DNA from: Tetracentron sinense
Lineage: Eukaryota; Streptophyta; Magnoliopsida; Trochodendrales; Trochodendraceae
Direction of reading: 5' to 3'
NCBI GenBank assembly: GCA_015143295.1
Contig: CM026568.1
Location: 17,862,607 to 17,926,606 of the forward strand
Length of the DNA stretch: 64,000 nt
Part shown: positions 22,905-33,910 of the stretch, in pieces
Layout of the letters: the number at the start of each line of letters is the position of its first letter
Numbering within the stretch: position 1 is the stretch's first letter
Translations under genes and position numbers: made by a program
Notes under the pieces: model-generated
Told to the model about the DNA's origin: nothing
The model's database searches: none
What the model saw: only the letters and a program-made list of their open reading frames with translations

Positions 22905-23730
22905 TTCTCAATACACTCCAAAAAGATGACATGTGGCACATGCCTCTTGATGGTGATGAGTTCCTCTATCTCTCTCTTCTTTGTGTGTACTAAATTACTT
23001 TTTTTTCAACATGATCATATAAAGTAAATCATACCCTTATTTTTCTTTTGTCTCTTCCTTCTCAATAGTCTTTACTATCATAATGGGAGAGGCAGGCGTA
23101 GCCTGATTTTTCTGAAATTCTCAAACTACCCTTACATAAAACAAAACTTTGATTTTATGTTTTAGTTTAATTCCCAAACTACCCCTTGCTCATCTATCTA
23201 TTTAAAGAACAAAATCACAGCCAATCGCGACTGAACTCGGGGAGAGTTCAATCGCACCTCCGGGTTAACACGTGTCCCTTTCAACTCATATTAACTGTGG
23301 TTAACTCTTTCCCCTCGCTCTCAAATGCATCGCACGTGCCACCCGCTAGTTAATATAATGAACGAAAAAATGATATTGGAAATAGCTTAGTAATTCCTCC
23401 CTGAAGCATTGAACAACCACATGACAACATCAACAACTCCCAAACCCCAACTGGGTTTTTAAATTCTTCAAAAACCCAGATGAAGCCCTACAAAAATCTC
23501 CTTAGTTACTTTCCCAATCTCTCTATCCATAAAAAAAATAAAATAAAAAAAATAAAATAAAAACGGTTTTGGAGCTATTTAGGTTGGCTTTTCTAGGGTT
23601 TTGTTGTAGAGATGAAGGTCAATTAAGTCAAAGCTCTGTTTTGAAGGGATTTTTCATGACTACATAGGCGACAATGAGTGGCGGCGTTTTTGTCATTATC
23701 GATTTGGTATCGTTTGGGCGCTTAAAGGGC

Positions 23731-23880
23731 TCGTGTTTCATATGGTGTGTATTAGCAATTGTTGTAATTGTGACTGCTTTTGTAGTACATGAGGACTCAT
23801 GTTTCACATGGTGTGCACTAGCAACCGTTTTGTAATTGTGACTGCTTTGTAATGCTTGAAGACTCATGTTTCACAGGATC
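23731..23880. repeat. 66-67-bp tandem repeat, about 2.2 copies
   Basis: Units start near 23731, 23797 and 23864 with TCATGTTTCACATGG-like sequence and contain TGTAATTGTGACTGCTTT. Confidence 0.8.
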
Positions 23881-24037
23881 ATGGAGTCTGTCATAACATA
23901 TTTATGCCTTTGGGAAGCAATGATTGCCTCCTTTGAACAAACAAAAAAAAGAGAGTTATGCCTTTATTGTGACCAATGATCGAGCATATTAATACGTGCA
24001 TAAACAGAAAAAGTAGAGATATGACATTGAATTTTAA

Positions 24038-24351
24038 GGCCTCGGATAGTCTCTGGCGAAGCCAGAAAGCCCTTGTCTCGGGCAACCATAGAATAGGGGA
24101 CAAGTGGTAGAGAAGTCAAAATCATGGGCTCCATGATTTTGACTTCTCCTCACACTACATGACTCATAGTGATAAGGTGGAGAGATAAAGGGGGAGAGAT
24201 ATCAAGTGGGGAGAAGTCAAAATCATGGGGATAAAATGTAAGTCAAAATCATGGGGATAAAATGTTTTGACTTTTCTCCTTTTTATCGCCACATGTCCCC
24301 TATAGAATAATTGCCAAAGCTTTCTGGCTTCACTAGAGACAATCTGAGGCC
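24038..24351. mobile_element. Mutator-like MITE with perfect 9-bp target duplication
   Basis: Inverted ends GGCCTCGGATAGTCTCTGG and, on the right, CTAGAGACAATCTGAGGCC. Flanked by GAATTTTAA at 24029-24037 and 24352-24360, identical. Arms of about 75 bp include GAAGCCAGAAAGC and GGGGACAAGTGG. Inside lies an 18-bp perfect hairpin (24110-24127 with 24131-24148, 3-nt loop). The exact 9-bp duplication favours the Mutator superfamily. Confidence 0.85.
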
Positions 24352-24904
24352 GAATTTTAACAATAAGTCAACTTAACTGGGGCTGCTACGTTTCTTTAAC
24401 ACCCTTGGCTGCACCAATCAAGATTGAAGGTTTGATACACTTACAGTGACGGAAACAAGTGCGGGCTAGTATTGCCAGATTTATATAAAACTTGTTATAA
24501 CTTGAACTCGTGGTAGCACCCTTGATACTATTGCTGAGAATGGTTCAAAAATGTTCATCTCTGTAAAGAGTGAACAGGAATTGAAGCTGGAGCCCGGGCT
24601 TGAGGGATGCCTTTCTTTCATCAGAGTCCCAAGTTCCAATAACACTGTCGATAAGTGATTATTTAGGCATTATGACAATGACATTATGGTTATTTTGAAA
24701 AAAAAAAAGTGGGGGAATGTTTTGAAAAATTAATATCGCTCCAAAACTTAAGGGGTCTTGTATGCAAAGTTAGTTATTTAAATAATTCTTACATAATCTT
24801 AAAGGTGCATAAGTGATTTAATCAGTTTCCATAATCTGAACCAAAGCTTAGTTGGTATATAGTTAATCTCCTAACCAAAAGAGCTAGCAAACAGTTTAGA
24901 AAAT

Positions 24905-27671
24905 CTAAAACCTTAGAGAACTAACATAAGGCATAACCACAGACCCTATCCACAAATTCTCATCATGTTCGCTAACATCACTAATTGCCTCCAGTGGCCA
25001 TCCACCATTGCTATTCAATACCTCCAAAACCTTGCCTTCCCCATCAAGCTCAAGTGCAGAAGCCTCATTTCCAGAGTTCACTGCCACCCAAAATTCTCCT
25101 TTCTTATTCCTATTAATGTTATCTGGACTTCCTGGGAGATGAGCAAAAAGTTCACTGGTTTGAGCTCTCGGGCCTCGAAGCCAAAACCTTATAATTCGCA
25201 TCGCGGATGTCTCTGCAACCAGAACAAATGTGCTATCTTTGCTTAGCGCCACACCATTTGCAAATGCAAGGCCTTGGAGCAACACAGTCACTTCTTTGCT
25301 CTGAGGATCATATTTCATTAACCTTCCTGTTCTGTCACCGTCGAGGATTGCCGTCGAGTATGCCCTACAAGAATTTAGTTGTTTGTCTGATCAGTACTGC
25401 AAGAACAAATTCATGATTAAAGAATATCTGAAGTTTTATAGTGATGGAAATTAAATAGTACCATCTTTGGAACCATATGCTACTGTCTGTAAAATAAACT
25501 ACTCCAGTCTCTTGATCGATATCCAAAGCATTGGTGAACCGAAGGGGGACTCCTCCTGCACTAGAGACTAGCTGTTTGGCCACCCCGCCGTTGCGGCCGA
25601 CGACCAGCAGCCCGAAGTAGGCGTCTGCAATGTAGAGATCACATGTTGCATTGTTGAATTTCAAGCCCAAAGGCCTCCCACATATGTTTTCCTTACTGGG
25701 GTCATTTGAACCATCACAAAATTCCCTATTCCTAAACAAAACCAAATCCACCAGTTAAAATCATTTGACATGATCTCTTAACTCTACCCATCTTCTTAAA
25801 GGAGAATAAGTTTAGTATATAATAGTCTAGGCAGATATTGTGTTAACAAAATTAATATTGTTCAACATGTGCAACTGTGTGGAGCAGCCAACCACTTTGT
25901 GAAACCATATGCCCATCCGAGTAAGCCTACCTACTCTCAGATTGATTGGGAAATTGTCGCTAAACACGTTCGAAATACCATATGGAAGGGATGGTGAACA
26001 ATACAAGGTCGGTTATAATTTCCTTGAGTGCTTGGAACTAGAAAGCAATGTCAACTGTTCAACCGCGGTAATTAAAAAAACTCACAGATCCTCTACGATT
26101 GCAACTGGCTAGTTTAGTCATTCATGCATTAACTATTAAGATTAATGTTAATTATATTTAATTTTGTTTAAATAACGAAAGATTTTAAAGAAAAAAAATT
26201 GTTTGATTCCAGATCCTGTCACTTAATAAAAGTTACAAAGCCCCTTTAACTATTCTTTTAATTCCGGTTAAGTAGTTTTAAGGGTTAATTTCTTTTAATA
26301 TATATTGAACAGTGCTTAGCGGACCCATGGGTCCGTTTCATATCTTACCAGCCCCTATCTTTATTTTCCTTTTAACACCCCTTTAACCCTAATTAAGCTT
26401 AAGTAAATTAAAACTAAGATTTTTAGTTTTTTTTTTTAAAACCATGGTTGGATTGCTTAACCCTAGGGGTGAATGAATCTAACCACAGGAGGTGAGTATT
26501 TAAAATTATGGCGTGGACAATTGAGGACTGGCCATTCCACTATAAAATGGAACCATGGGTACGTTAACTATTTTCCATATGTTTTCCTAAAACCACGGTT
26601 AGATTAGTTAGTGAATCTTAATCATAGTTAAGATAGGTTCAAAGGGACGCCTGTTGACCTATGGGTCCGAGTTCAATCCAACTCCCAAATTATACATGAT
26701 CGGACATGTGGCGCATCATTGCATTGCACCGATCGGGCCAGGCTCCAACCTCGGTTGCTGCCAGGTCTTGAGAACTGTTGTTGAGACTTCAGACCGAGTC
26801 ATAGTTGGGTTAAAACACTCAAAACCCAACCGAGTCGTAAGGAGCAAGGACTCGGTGCAAGATTGTAAAAGAGGTTAAAACCCTAATCTTAGCCCTAACC
26901 CTAATCTTTATTCTTAAAATAAAATCAAAACTCTAAACCTCTCTTACCGTTCTTCATGGCACCCAAAAAACAAGTCACTATTAGGGTTTTGCATTTTTTG
27001 CACCAATATTCCTCTTTCACAGGATCCTTGCTCCCGTCTAATGCCCCTTTTTGAGAGTACTCTGGCAATCTATCAATATATATAGACTGTTAGAACATGG
27101 AAGTCATGAATTAGAAGACCTAATTGGTTGCACCAGGACTTGGACAAATAGAAGGGATATATATATATATATATACTACCATGAAAGTCCGACTAGTTCC
27201 AACAGCCCACAAGTAGCAAATCAGATACGCCATTATAATCTGATAAGGTCCATGTATGACAGTGCATTCAGATCCTCTTCCATTACGTAAACAGTACCAG
27301 TCAATGCATGAAGAAGAAGAAAAAAAGAAAATCATTCATATATATATATATATATATAGCTAGCTAGCCACATTATTGAATCTCTGGTTGAGACCTTACC
27401 TGTGTTGGGAAGTAACTGCGAACTCTTTCCAACCAAGGGCTGCACCTAGCCATTTGAGAATACGGCCATCGGAGACACCAGTGTAGGGTCCTTCTCCATT
27501 GCAGTCGAAGGCGAGGCTCTCAGGGCCCACACCATAACCATTTGGGAGGTGAATTCGAGGGCGGCTTGCGAAGTGAGGTTGGGCCTCTGGTTGATAAGGG
27601 AGAGAGATGAAAAACAAGAAGAAGATGGGAAGAAGAGAGAGTTTCATGGCAGCACTGAACATGGTTTTCAT
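24905..27671 (-). CDS. Strictosidine-synthase-like protein (six-bladed beta-propeller), complete
   Basis: Three exons on minus (27400-27671, 25462-25731, 24905-25364) with GT/AG borders encode 333 residues, the usual family length. Start ATG 27669-27671. An upstream in-frame TTG is not used. Residues 1-30 form a signal peptide with core LSLLPIFFLFFISL, so the product enters the secretory route (vacuole or apoplast). Family motifs: GPESLAFD (49-56), GPYTGVSDGRILKW (61-74), CGRPLG (108-113), LYIADAY (123-129), YFTDSS (170-175), TGRLMKYDP, FANGVALSKD, LPGSPDNI and WIGSV near the end. Cys96 and Cys108 match the spacing of the known propeller disulfide. N118-A-T is a glycosylation site. The position matching the catalytic Glu309 of Rauvolfia strictosidine synthase (alignment from memory) is Ser309, so true strictosidine synthesis is unlikely. 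The substrate is unknown. Intron 1 is 1.67 kb and intron 2 is 97 bp. Confidence 0.93.
26320..26560. repeat. Foldback element (GGTTAAG core) inside intron 1 of the strictosidine-synthase-like gene
   Basis: Ends pair as TTAGCGGACCCATGGGTCCG on the left and AACCATGGGTACGTTAACT on the right. The core has AACCCTAGGGGTGAATGAAT. A half copy follows at about 26575-26680. It lies between exons 1 and 2 (intron 25732-27399). Confidence 0.6.
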
Positions 27672-28009
27672 GGTGCATGTGAGGATAATTATCAAAGATG
27701 GATCCTGGTGTGAGGACTCAGAGATCGGAGGAGGATTTTAAATTGTTGATGCTTGAAAGATAATTGTTATCTAACCCAACATTATCTAATGAATTTAAAA
27801 TAATCTTATTCTGTTCTGTTTACTAGATAATGTTGGATTATGATTAGAAGTCCTAAACCAACCATGAGAGTATTTTATGGGGAGACGTACCAAGTCATGA
27901 TGAAGCAAAATTTAGCAACAAGGGTTTTGTAGGAAGAGTCATGTGTACACACTTTCAAACGATTTAGAATTGTCTTGGCTATAGTAGAGACGTCCTCTCT
28001 CAGGTTGTT

Positions 28010-28270
28010 TTTACACAACTCCGTGTGTCTTTTTAACTGTAGTTAAGAAGCTTTAACCCTAAAGTTATAAATTCTTCTAACCTTTTAGAATGAGCAATAG
28101 TTCGCTCCACAGGCGAGGAGCGAACTATTGCTTCTCACTCTCACAGAGATGCCCTACCCTGAATTGAGGTTAATTTTTAATTCTTAGTTATTTTATTTTT
28201 CTAAAAACAAAGGGTAACCACTGTTAAAGGGAGTTTAAATAGGGACATGTGGCATGAAAAAGGGGACCCA
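28010..28270. repeat. Foldback element (GGTTAAG core) with an internal perfect hairpin
   Basis: Left GTGTGTCTTTTTAACTGTAG and right GGGACATGTGGCATG recall the other foldback copies. At 28093-28108 and 28117-28132 two 16-base arms (AGCAATAGTTCGCTCC and its exact complement) surround an 8-nt loop. That block is absent from the other copies. Confidence 0.55.
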
Positions 28271-28467
28271 AGACACCCCTCATTGTAATAAGATCCACTG
28301 ACTCTTAGGTTCATATTTTTAACCATGATTTTTTTAAAGAAATTATGATTATTAATTACAAGTATAGGGAGCTAAAGTTGAAAGGGGCACTTGGAGAGAA
28401 AAGCAAGGGGCGAGAGCCACAAGAGCGCCTCATCCAACTTCCAAGGGGCAGCTTGGATTTTTCTTGT

Positions 28468-28622
28468 GGGGGGGGGGGGGGGGGGGGGGGGGGGGGTGAT
28501 TTGATTTGAAATACCTTTGCTTGGGTGATGTTTATGGTTTTAAGACCAAGTTTTGGGGGGGGGGGGTGATTTGATTTGAAATACCTTTGCTTGGGTGATG
28601 TTTATGGTTTTAAGACCAAGTT
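28468..28622. repeat. Poly-G tract and 70-bp tandem duplication
   Basis: A run of 29 G (28468-28496) precedes a unit starting TGATTTGATTTGAAATACC and ending near AAGACCAAGTT. A second run of 12 G (28555-28566) precedes the same unit again (from 28567). The unit including its G run is thus a two-copy minisatellite. Confidence 0.9.
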
Positions 28623-28734
28623 CCTGGGCCACCTCAGCTCTTTGTGTCTGTTTCTAAATTACATTGCTATGCCATTTTAAATACTTGTAAAGGAATGAAA
28701 TACTCTACGGATATTACTGGATTCAGGGAGTCCA

Positions 28735-28990
28735 GTTACGCCCTTGAGGTCACCACGTGTCCTTTTTGACTCTCCTTAATTGTACTTAATATTCAGCCAC
28801 CTATCCTTGTCTTTTAGAGAAAAATATTTTAAAAAATTTAACCGTGATTAAAAAAATATTTAAATATTTTAAATATTTTTTTCTAAAAATGAAAGATAAG
28901 TGGGCCAACCCTAAGGATGGATGAATCTTAACCACAATTAAGAGGTATCAAAAGAGACATGTGGTGACCTCAGGCGCAACCCGCGGACTC
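28735..28990. repeat. Foldback element (GGTTAAG core)
   Basis: Inverted ends GGGAGTCC with GGTCACCACGTGTCC on the left, and GGACATGTGG-type with GGACTCCC on the right. The centre is AT-rich. The arms show the shared CTTAAT...GATTAAG and ATCTTAACCACAATTAAG motifs. No clear target duplication. Confidence 0.6.
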
Positions 28991-29597
28991 CCTCGAGTTT
29001 ATTTATAACAGTAGAAGATTTCACTCCAAGTATATAACTTAGATTTTTATTTTTAAAATTCAAGGGTTGCCCCCTTGCCCCATCCAATGCCCTCTTAAAT
29101 AAATAATGTGAACATTTTTTTTTCATCACTATGTTTTGTTGCCTGAGAAAATAAAAAAGTACGGAAAATAAAGAAAAAAAGAAGAAGAAAAGAAAAGTAT
29201 ATTTTTGGCAAGACATGAAGTTATATATATACTAGTAAAAGTGCACGTGCCTTGCACGTATAATTTTTTCATTATTAAAATATAATGTAGAAAAAATATA
29301 TAATTTTTAATATATTTTCATTAGTAATCGGGGTTTGGAGATTATAGAAAGATACTATTCATGGTTGTCTTCCCTAAAATATAGTAGAGTCCTAAACGAT
29401 CTCTCCTTTCCGAGAGACTCTCTTTCTATAGAAATAGAATTCTTCCCTAAAATATGATAGAGTTCTAAACTAATTCTCTTTTAATAATGGATCTCACATG
29501 ATATTAAATAGTGACTTAATTAAAGTTTTGCATACTTCTTGTACTTTTATTAGTTCTTGCACTTTTATTATTAGTAGAATGATATATATATATATAT

Positions 29598-30494
29598 TGT
29601 GAGGGGAAAAATAACCGGAAGGACACGCGTCAGCAGCAGCTCCTCCCACGCTCTGGTTTACTGGTAGAAGGTTGGAGTGGAGGGTGTGGCACCCTGACCT
29701 GTACTCCGATGGTAAAGTCAGTAGGTGTAGAAGATGATGAACAGTAAACACGAGAACAGTCACTGAGAATTACGCAAGGCACAGGAAGCACTGAACACAC
29801 GTATTCTCAAGTCTCGGTTAATGAACAAGTGTCCTGTGCACTAAAAATCACGGGGTTTTTATAGGGCAAGATCGGTATGGCCATCGATGACCATGGATGG
29901 CCATAGGTATCCATACCACGTGTCTTTGCACTCATTGCCAAATATCTTACACATATCTGCCGCCGGTTGCATCACACATGAGAGCCTCCTATAAGTCCAA
30001 TCGGACGGGATCGGACGGTACGCAGAAGTGACCAGCATTAAATGCCAAGACAGTGCTTTCGGCACGAAACGGCGCGTTCGGCACGCTTGTCGGAATTATG
30101 GATCGCCTCCTGATCACTTCCTCCTACGAGTCGGTCTCGCTGTTGAGTTGAGCTCGGTTACGGCGTAGATGCCTTAAAACACAGCACGACATCGTTGTCG
30201 GTGAGACAATGGACTCGTTGTTCGCGTAACGACAAAGACGTCTTGAGTACAACGTTCACGTTGTGCTTCAGACAACGAGCACGTTGTCAAAGCCACAGCG
30301 GAAACGTTGTTCTGCAAGAGAACAAGGACGTCGTAATGCGCACAACGGGATCGTTGTGCATCAGACAACGTGTGACCCCTCTATTTTAAGCACGTGACCC
30401 CAACTCGTGTCCACGTGTCACTTTCGTGAACAAAACGACGAAAGCGAGCTCGTTCTCCAACACTGAGTTGATTTTACGAATTTTATCCGTTACA
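29598..30494 (-). mobile_element. Solo LTR with an array of ACAACG/CGTTGT palindromes
   Basis: Starts TGTGAGGGG and ends CCGTTACA (TG...CA, inverted ends TGT/ACA). Perfect 5-bp target duplication TATAT (29593-29597 and 30495-30499). On minus CCCTATAAAAACC (about 29855-29870) looks like a TATA box, giving minus orientation. The interior is markedly GC-richer than its surroundings. Upstream of the TATA box, in the presumed U3, about 30184-30375 holds some nine imperfect units of about 22 bp around ACAACG...CGTTGT. No coding region or second LTR is present, so it is a solo LTR, probably Ty3/gypsy-like but not assigned. Confidence 0.85.
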
Positions 30495-30689
30495 TATATA
30501 TATTAGGCAAGACATGAAGTTAAAGATTTTGATTTTGTTTCCTCCCCAAATCTAAGCTTTTTAGAAGGAAATGAAACCCTCATTTTAAAAGAAAATTATG
30601 GGCTAATTTTCTCCCCTTTTTCTTTTCCACAACATATTTTCTCGGTAACCAAACATAGCATAAGTTTAGTAAATCTAAACACTACAAAC

Positions 30690-30732
30690 CCCGTTGCGGC
30701 CTCACCTTATGACTTGTACGAAAAAAAAAATT
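30690..30732 (+). mobile_element. SINE 3'-end fragment
   Basis: CCCCGTTGCGGCCTCACC followed by TTGTACG and an A run matches the last 40 bp of the SINE at 13619-13796. The head is missing. Confidence 0.6.
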
Positions 30733-30861
30733 AGGCATCTCCGGTTAATAACTCCCCTCTCTGGCTCTCCGCTACCACCCGTAGTCTGGGCTTACTCGGG
30801 GGAGATTAATGGTACTCAAGAAGTGGTGCCATCTAGCATCAGTAACCCTACAAAATATAAA

Positions 30862-31726
30862 GGGTAAAAATTGCAGAAACCTCCCTCTACTTTCTGAGAT
30901 TACACTAAGCCTCCCTTGAGGTTTGGTGAAATTACAGATTCCACCCCTATGGTTTTCCAAATTACATTCACCCTCCCTTGAAGTTTGGTGAAATTGCAAA
31001 AAGCCATCCTCTTGTTTCTAAAATTACAATATTCCTCCCCTCTACTTCAAATGTCGATCCCTTCTGTTAGTATGTTGTTTATGAAATAGAAGGATTTTGA
31101 TTGAGTATATTAGAGAACCCTGTAGTTGGCTATCTAGTGGACCGTTGTGTTCGTATGTCCGTTTTAACCCCTTTGTGTTCGTATGTCTGTTTTAACTATG
31201 ATTAAACTTAACTAAATTGAGATTAGTATATATATATACTAAAAACCAAGGTTAGATGGATGATCCCTAGGGGTGTGGGAATTTTAACCGCAATGAGTGG
31301 GTGTTAAAAGAGGGACCGTGGACTCATTGACGTTTCGCTACATAGCGACGTAGCGAAATGCGTAATCCATTAAGCATTTTCTATTTTGATTATGTCATGC
31401 CCTTCTTGAAGTCAATCAACTTGGTTAAACAATGTCATTCCTTCAAGTAAATCAATGTGGATAAAATTGTAAAAAAGCATCATCCGTTGAGGGCATCAAC
31501 TTGACAAGTTTGGTAGGGGAGGGCAATGTAATTTCAAAAACAAGATGAGAAATTTCTACAATTTTGTCAAACTCACGTGAGAGGTGAGGGCAGTGCGATT
31601 TTAAAAACCAGAGATGAGGTTTCTGTAATTTTGTCAAACCTAAGGGGAGGATAGTGTAATTTCAAAAACTAGAGGGGAGGTTTATGCAATTTCACCAAAC
31701 CTCAGGGAGGTTAATGTAATTTACCC
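30862..31726. mobile_element. Mutator-like foldback element with perfect 9-bp target duplication
   Basis: Ends GGGTAAAAATTGC and GTAATTTACCC, flanked by AAATATAAA at 30853-30861 and 31727-31735. Both arms consist of repeated motifs of the type CCTCCCTTGAGGTTTGGTG / AAATTACA (three or more per arm, about 60-70 bp apart), in opposite orientation on the two sides. The centre (31130-31335) holds a copy of the GGTTAAG-core foldback sequence. No transposase. Confidence 0.85.
31130..31335. repeat. GGTTAAG-core foldback sequence nested in the Mutator-like element
   Basis: Contains CTATGATTAAACTTAACT, CCAAGGTTAGATGGATGATC and GTGGGTGTTAAAAGAGGGAC, as in the other copies. A 28-bp direct repeat around GTGTTCGTATGTCCGTTTTAA occurs at its left end. 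Confidence 0.55.
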
Positions 31727-32084
31727 AAATATAAATAAATAACTAAGCTAGAGAGAGCACTTTTTCCTCCCTTGGATCATTATCTATCGTCATATGTGCT
31801 ATCTTGATATGAGCTAGATTCCATACAGGGAGTTCTTTTGGAAAAGTTGGATACTCTTAAGGTAGTGTTTGGATACACTTTTGAACTTCTAAATTGACTT
31901 TTAGTGAGGTTTACAATTGAAGAGTGAAAATTCGATTAAAATGTCACACTTAAGAGGGTAACTTCTCTGTGTCAAAAATTTTAAAAAATCGAAATATTAG
32001 CTTTTAGTAGAAGCTAGCTGCCTTCAACTTGCTTTCATGGGAAGTCCTAAATCTTTTGTAAAATTATTTTTCTTAAAAGTTATT

Positions 32085-32395
32085 CTGAAAAAGGTATTCC
32101 TTTATTCAAACAAGACCTTCACAGTGTTCATAACCCATAATATGCGAACAGGGTTATTCACAGTAGAATTTTCCTCTCTAAATAGGATAAGAGTGTTGGA
32201 TAAACGATCTCCAGCAGCAAGGGAACTAGTATAGTATACCATTACATGCTCAAGCATCCCACTCAAGTCAACCAAGGCCTCCGCCTCTTCTGGAGAATCA
32301 TATATCAAATCTGTTTTAGACAATCAAGTTTCCAGCCAAACAAGACCTGCATCTCTTCTGGAAAATCAAATGTCAGACTGTTTTCTACAATCCAC
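32085..32395 (-). other. Possible 3' untranslated exon of the PheRS beta gene
   Basis: Downstream of the PheRS stop, GAT/GTAAGT at 33594 is a good donor. On minus, TTTGATTTTCCAG near 32368 is a plausible acceptor, and AATAAA lies at 32101-32106. Together these suggest a spliced 3' untranslated region. The reading frame MSKTDLIYDSPEEAEALVDL on minus (about 32264-32323) lies here but matches nothing I know, so a separate short gene cannot be excluded. Confidence 0.35.
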
Positions 32396-32597
32396 ATTCC
32401 AGCAATTGATCAGATTGTATGACATACAGTCGGGCGGCTAAATGGACTTGGACTGCCATTGAAGGATGCTAAATATTTACATTTAGGATCAAATGGTAAC
32501 CTTGCAATTGCACCAGAGCACCATGAATTGAGCTTTGAGCTTAACCCGTACAGAGCATTAAAAATAATTGTCTTGGTCTTTTAAATGGTATTCAAGA

Positions 32598-32884
32598 CCA
32601 CTGTTTTCAGAACCAGACCGGACTTCGAACAGGCAAAGTGGTCGGTTCTCGGTTCCACCGGTCCAGTTCGACCGTGTCCTTTTATTAATAAAAAATTATT
32701 TTTTCTTTTTCTCCATTTTCCCTATTTTCCTGACCGGTTCTACCAGTTTTGAACCCCGGTTGAACCGGTCGGATCTGGCCGGTTCTTAATACAGTCTGAT
32801 TTTGGGAGGTTTCGGAACTGGCAACTTCACCATTTTCCATTCTTACCGGTTCAACTGGCCGGTCCGAATGGTTTTAAAAACACT
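32598..32884. mobile_element. hAT-like MITE rich in GAACCGGTC motifs
   Basis: Ends CCACTGTTTTCAGAACC and GGTTTTAAAAACACT. Flanks ATTCAAGA (32590-32597) and ATTCAAAA (32885-32892) match at 7 of 8 positions. The interior repeats GGTTGAACCGGTC, CCGGTTC and their complements. Confidence 0.65.
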
Positions 32885-33617
32885 ATTCAAAACCTTAAAG
32901 TTGTAATACATAACGTCTTACAATCGAGCCACGTGTTCAACACCAATTGTAAATTCATGCCAAAGAAGAAAATCTAGGAGGAATAGGTGTAATTTCATAC
33001 AAAAGCAGGAGGGAATCAAAATCTTTTCTTCTTTTAAATATTAAATTAAACAAAGACATGGTACTTCTATCCATTGTTTATGGTAATTAAAGAGATAGGT
33101 GAGTCAATACAATCCGTATCTCAATGCAAGCATCAATGACTTAAATAGAGTTGGAAGCCAAAACATCAAAATGACCTCCCTTTAATCTTCCTATGACTGG
33201 TTCATGAATCAAACATGCGCTTTGCTTTCTTCTGTATTGAAATGATATTCCTTTTTAAGGCTCTTGGGATGGCAGAAGCCCCAGTTCTAAAAGAATGTAA
33301 AGCTTAGTGCCACAAAGGCAAGTTACCTGCATTTTTTTAAACAAATGTTGTCAAATATGCACAAACTGTCGCTCTCACGTATAACATTGAGACAACAGAA
33401 GGAAAACAATGTCCATCGCTTCTATCTGCTAAAAACTGACCCACCATGAATAAATGGATAGAAATCAATTACTACAGTGTGTGGGTGTGGATGGGCGTGC
33501 TCATTAGAGGTGCGGTGGGGGGTAGCAGATGATTATATAACTTTACCCAAAAAAAGTATTAAAAAAGGAAGAAACAATAGGGGTAAAAACTTACATCCGT
33601 GGCCATAGAATTAAACC

Positions 33618-33870
33618 TCACAAGAAGGATTCAATATTAAGTTCCACGAAGGAGCATGGGTCAGGAATGTCAAAGTTGCTCAGGACCTGAAAACCAAATA
33701 AACAATTTTGCATTGGTATATGATTGTCATACTACAAAGCCACCTTCGGAACACATGCACAAGAGTTAGAGAATGGCTAATTGTATATGATGTAGGACCT
33801 CAAAGGATAGTGACAAAAGGCAATTCAATTCAGATAGTATGAATATCACTCTGGGCAGCAGGAGACAATG

Positions 33871-33910
<40 letters not shown>

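Noticed and set aside
29232-29262. Palindrome ACTAGTAAAAGTGCACGTGC as an element terminus
   Set aside because: Similar strings at 23330 and 44925 suggest a repeat end, but no partner end or duplication could be assigned.
30184-30375. CRISPR-like repeat array
   Set aside because: Eukaryotic solo LTR context, units are imperfect and contiguous without unique spacers, and there are no cas genes.
30174-30389. Overlapping open frames on both strands over the palindrome array
   Set aside because: They are a by-product of repeated dyad-symmetric units in a solo LTR. No protein family resemblance.
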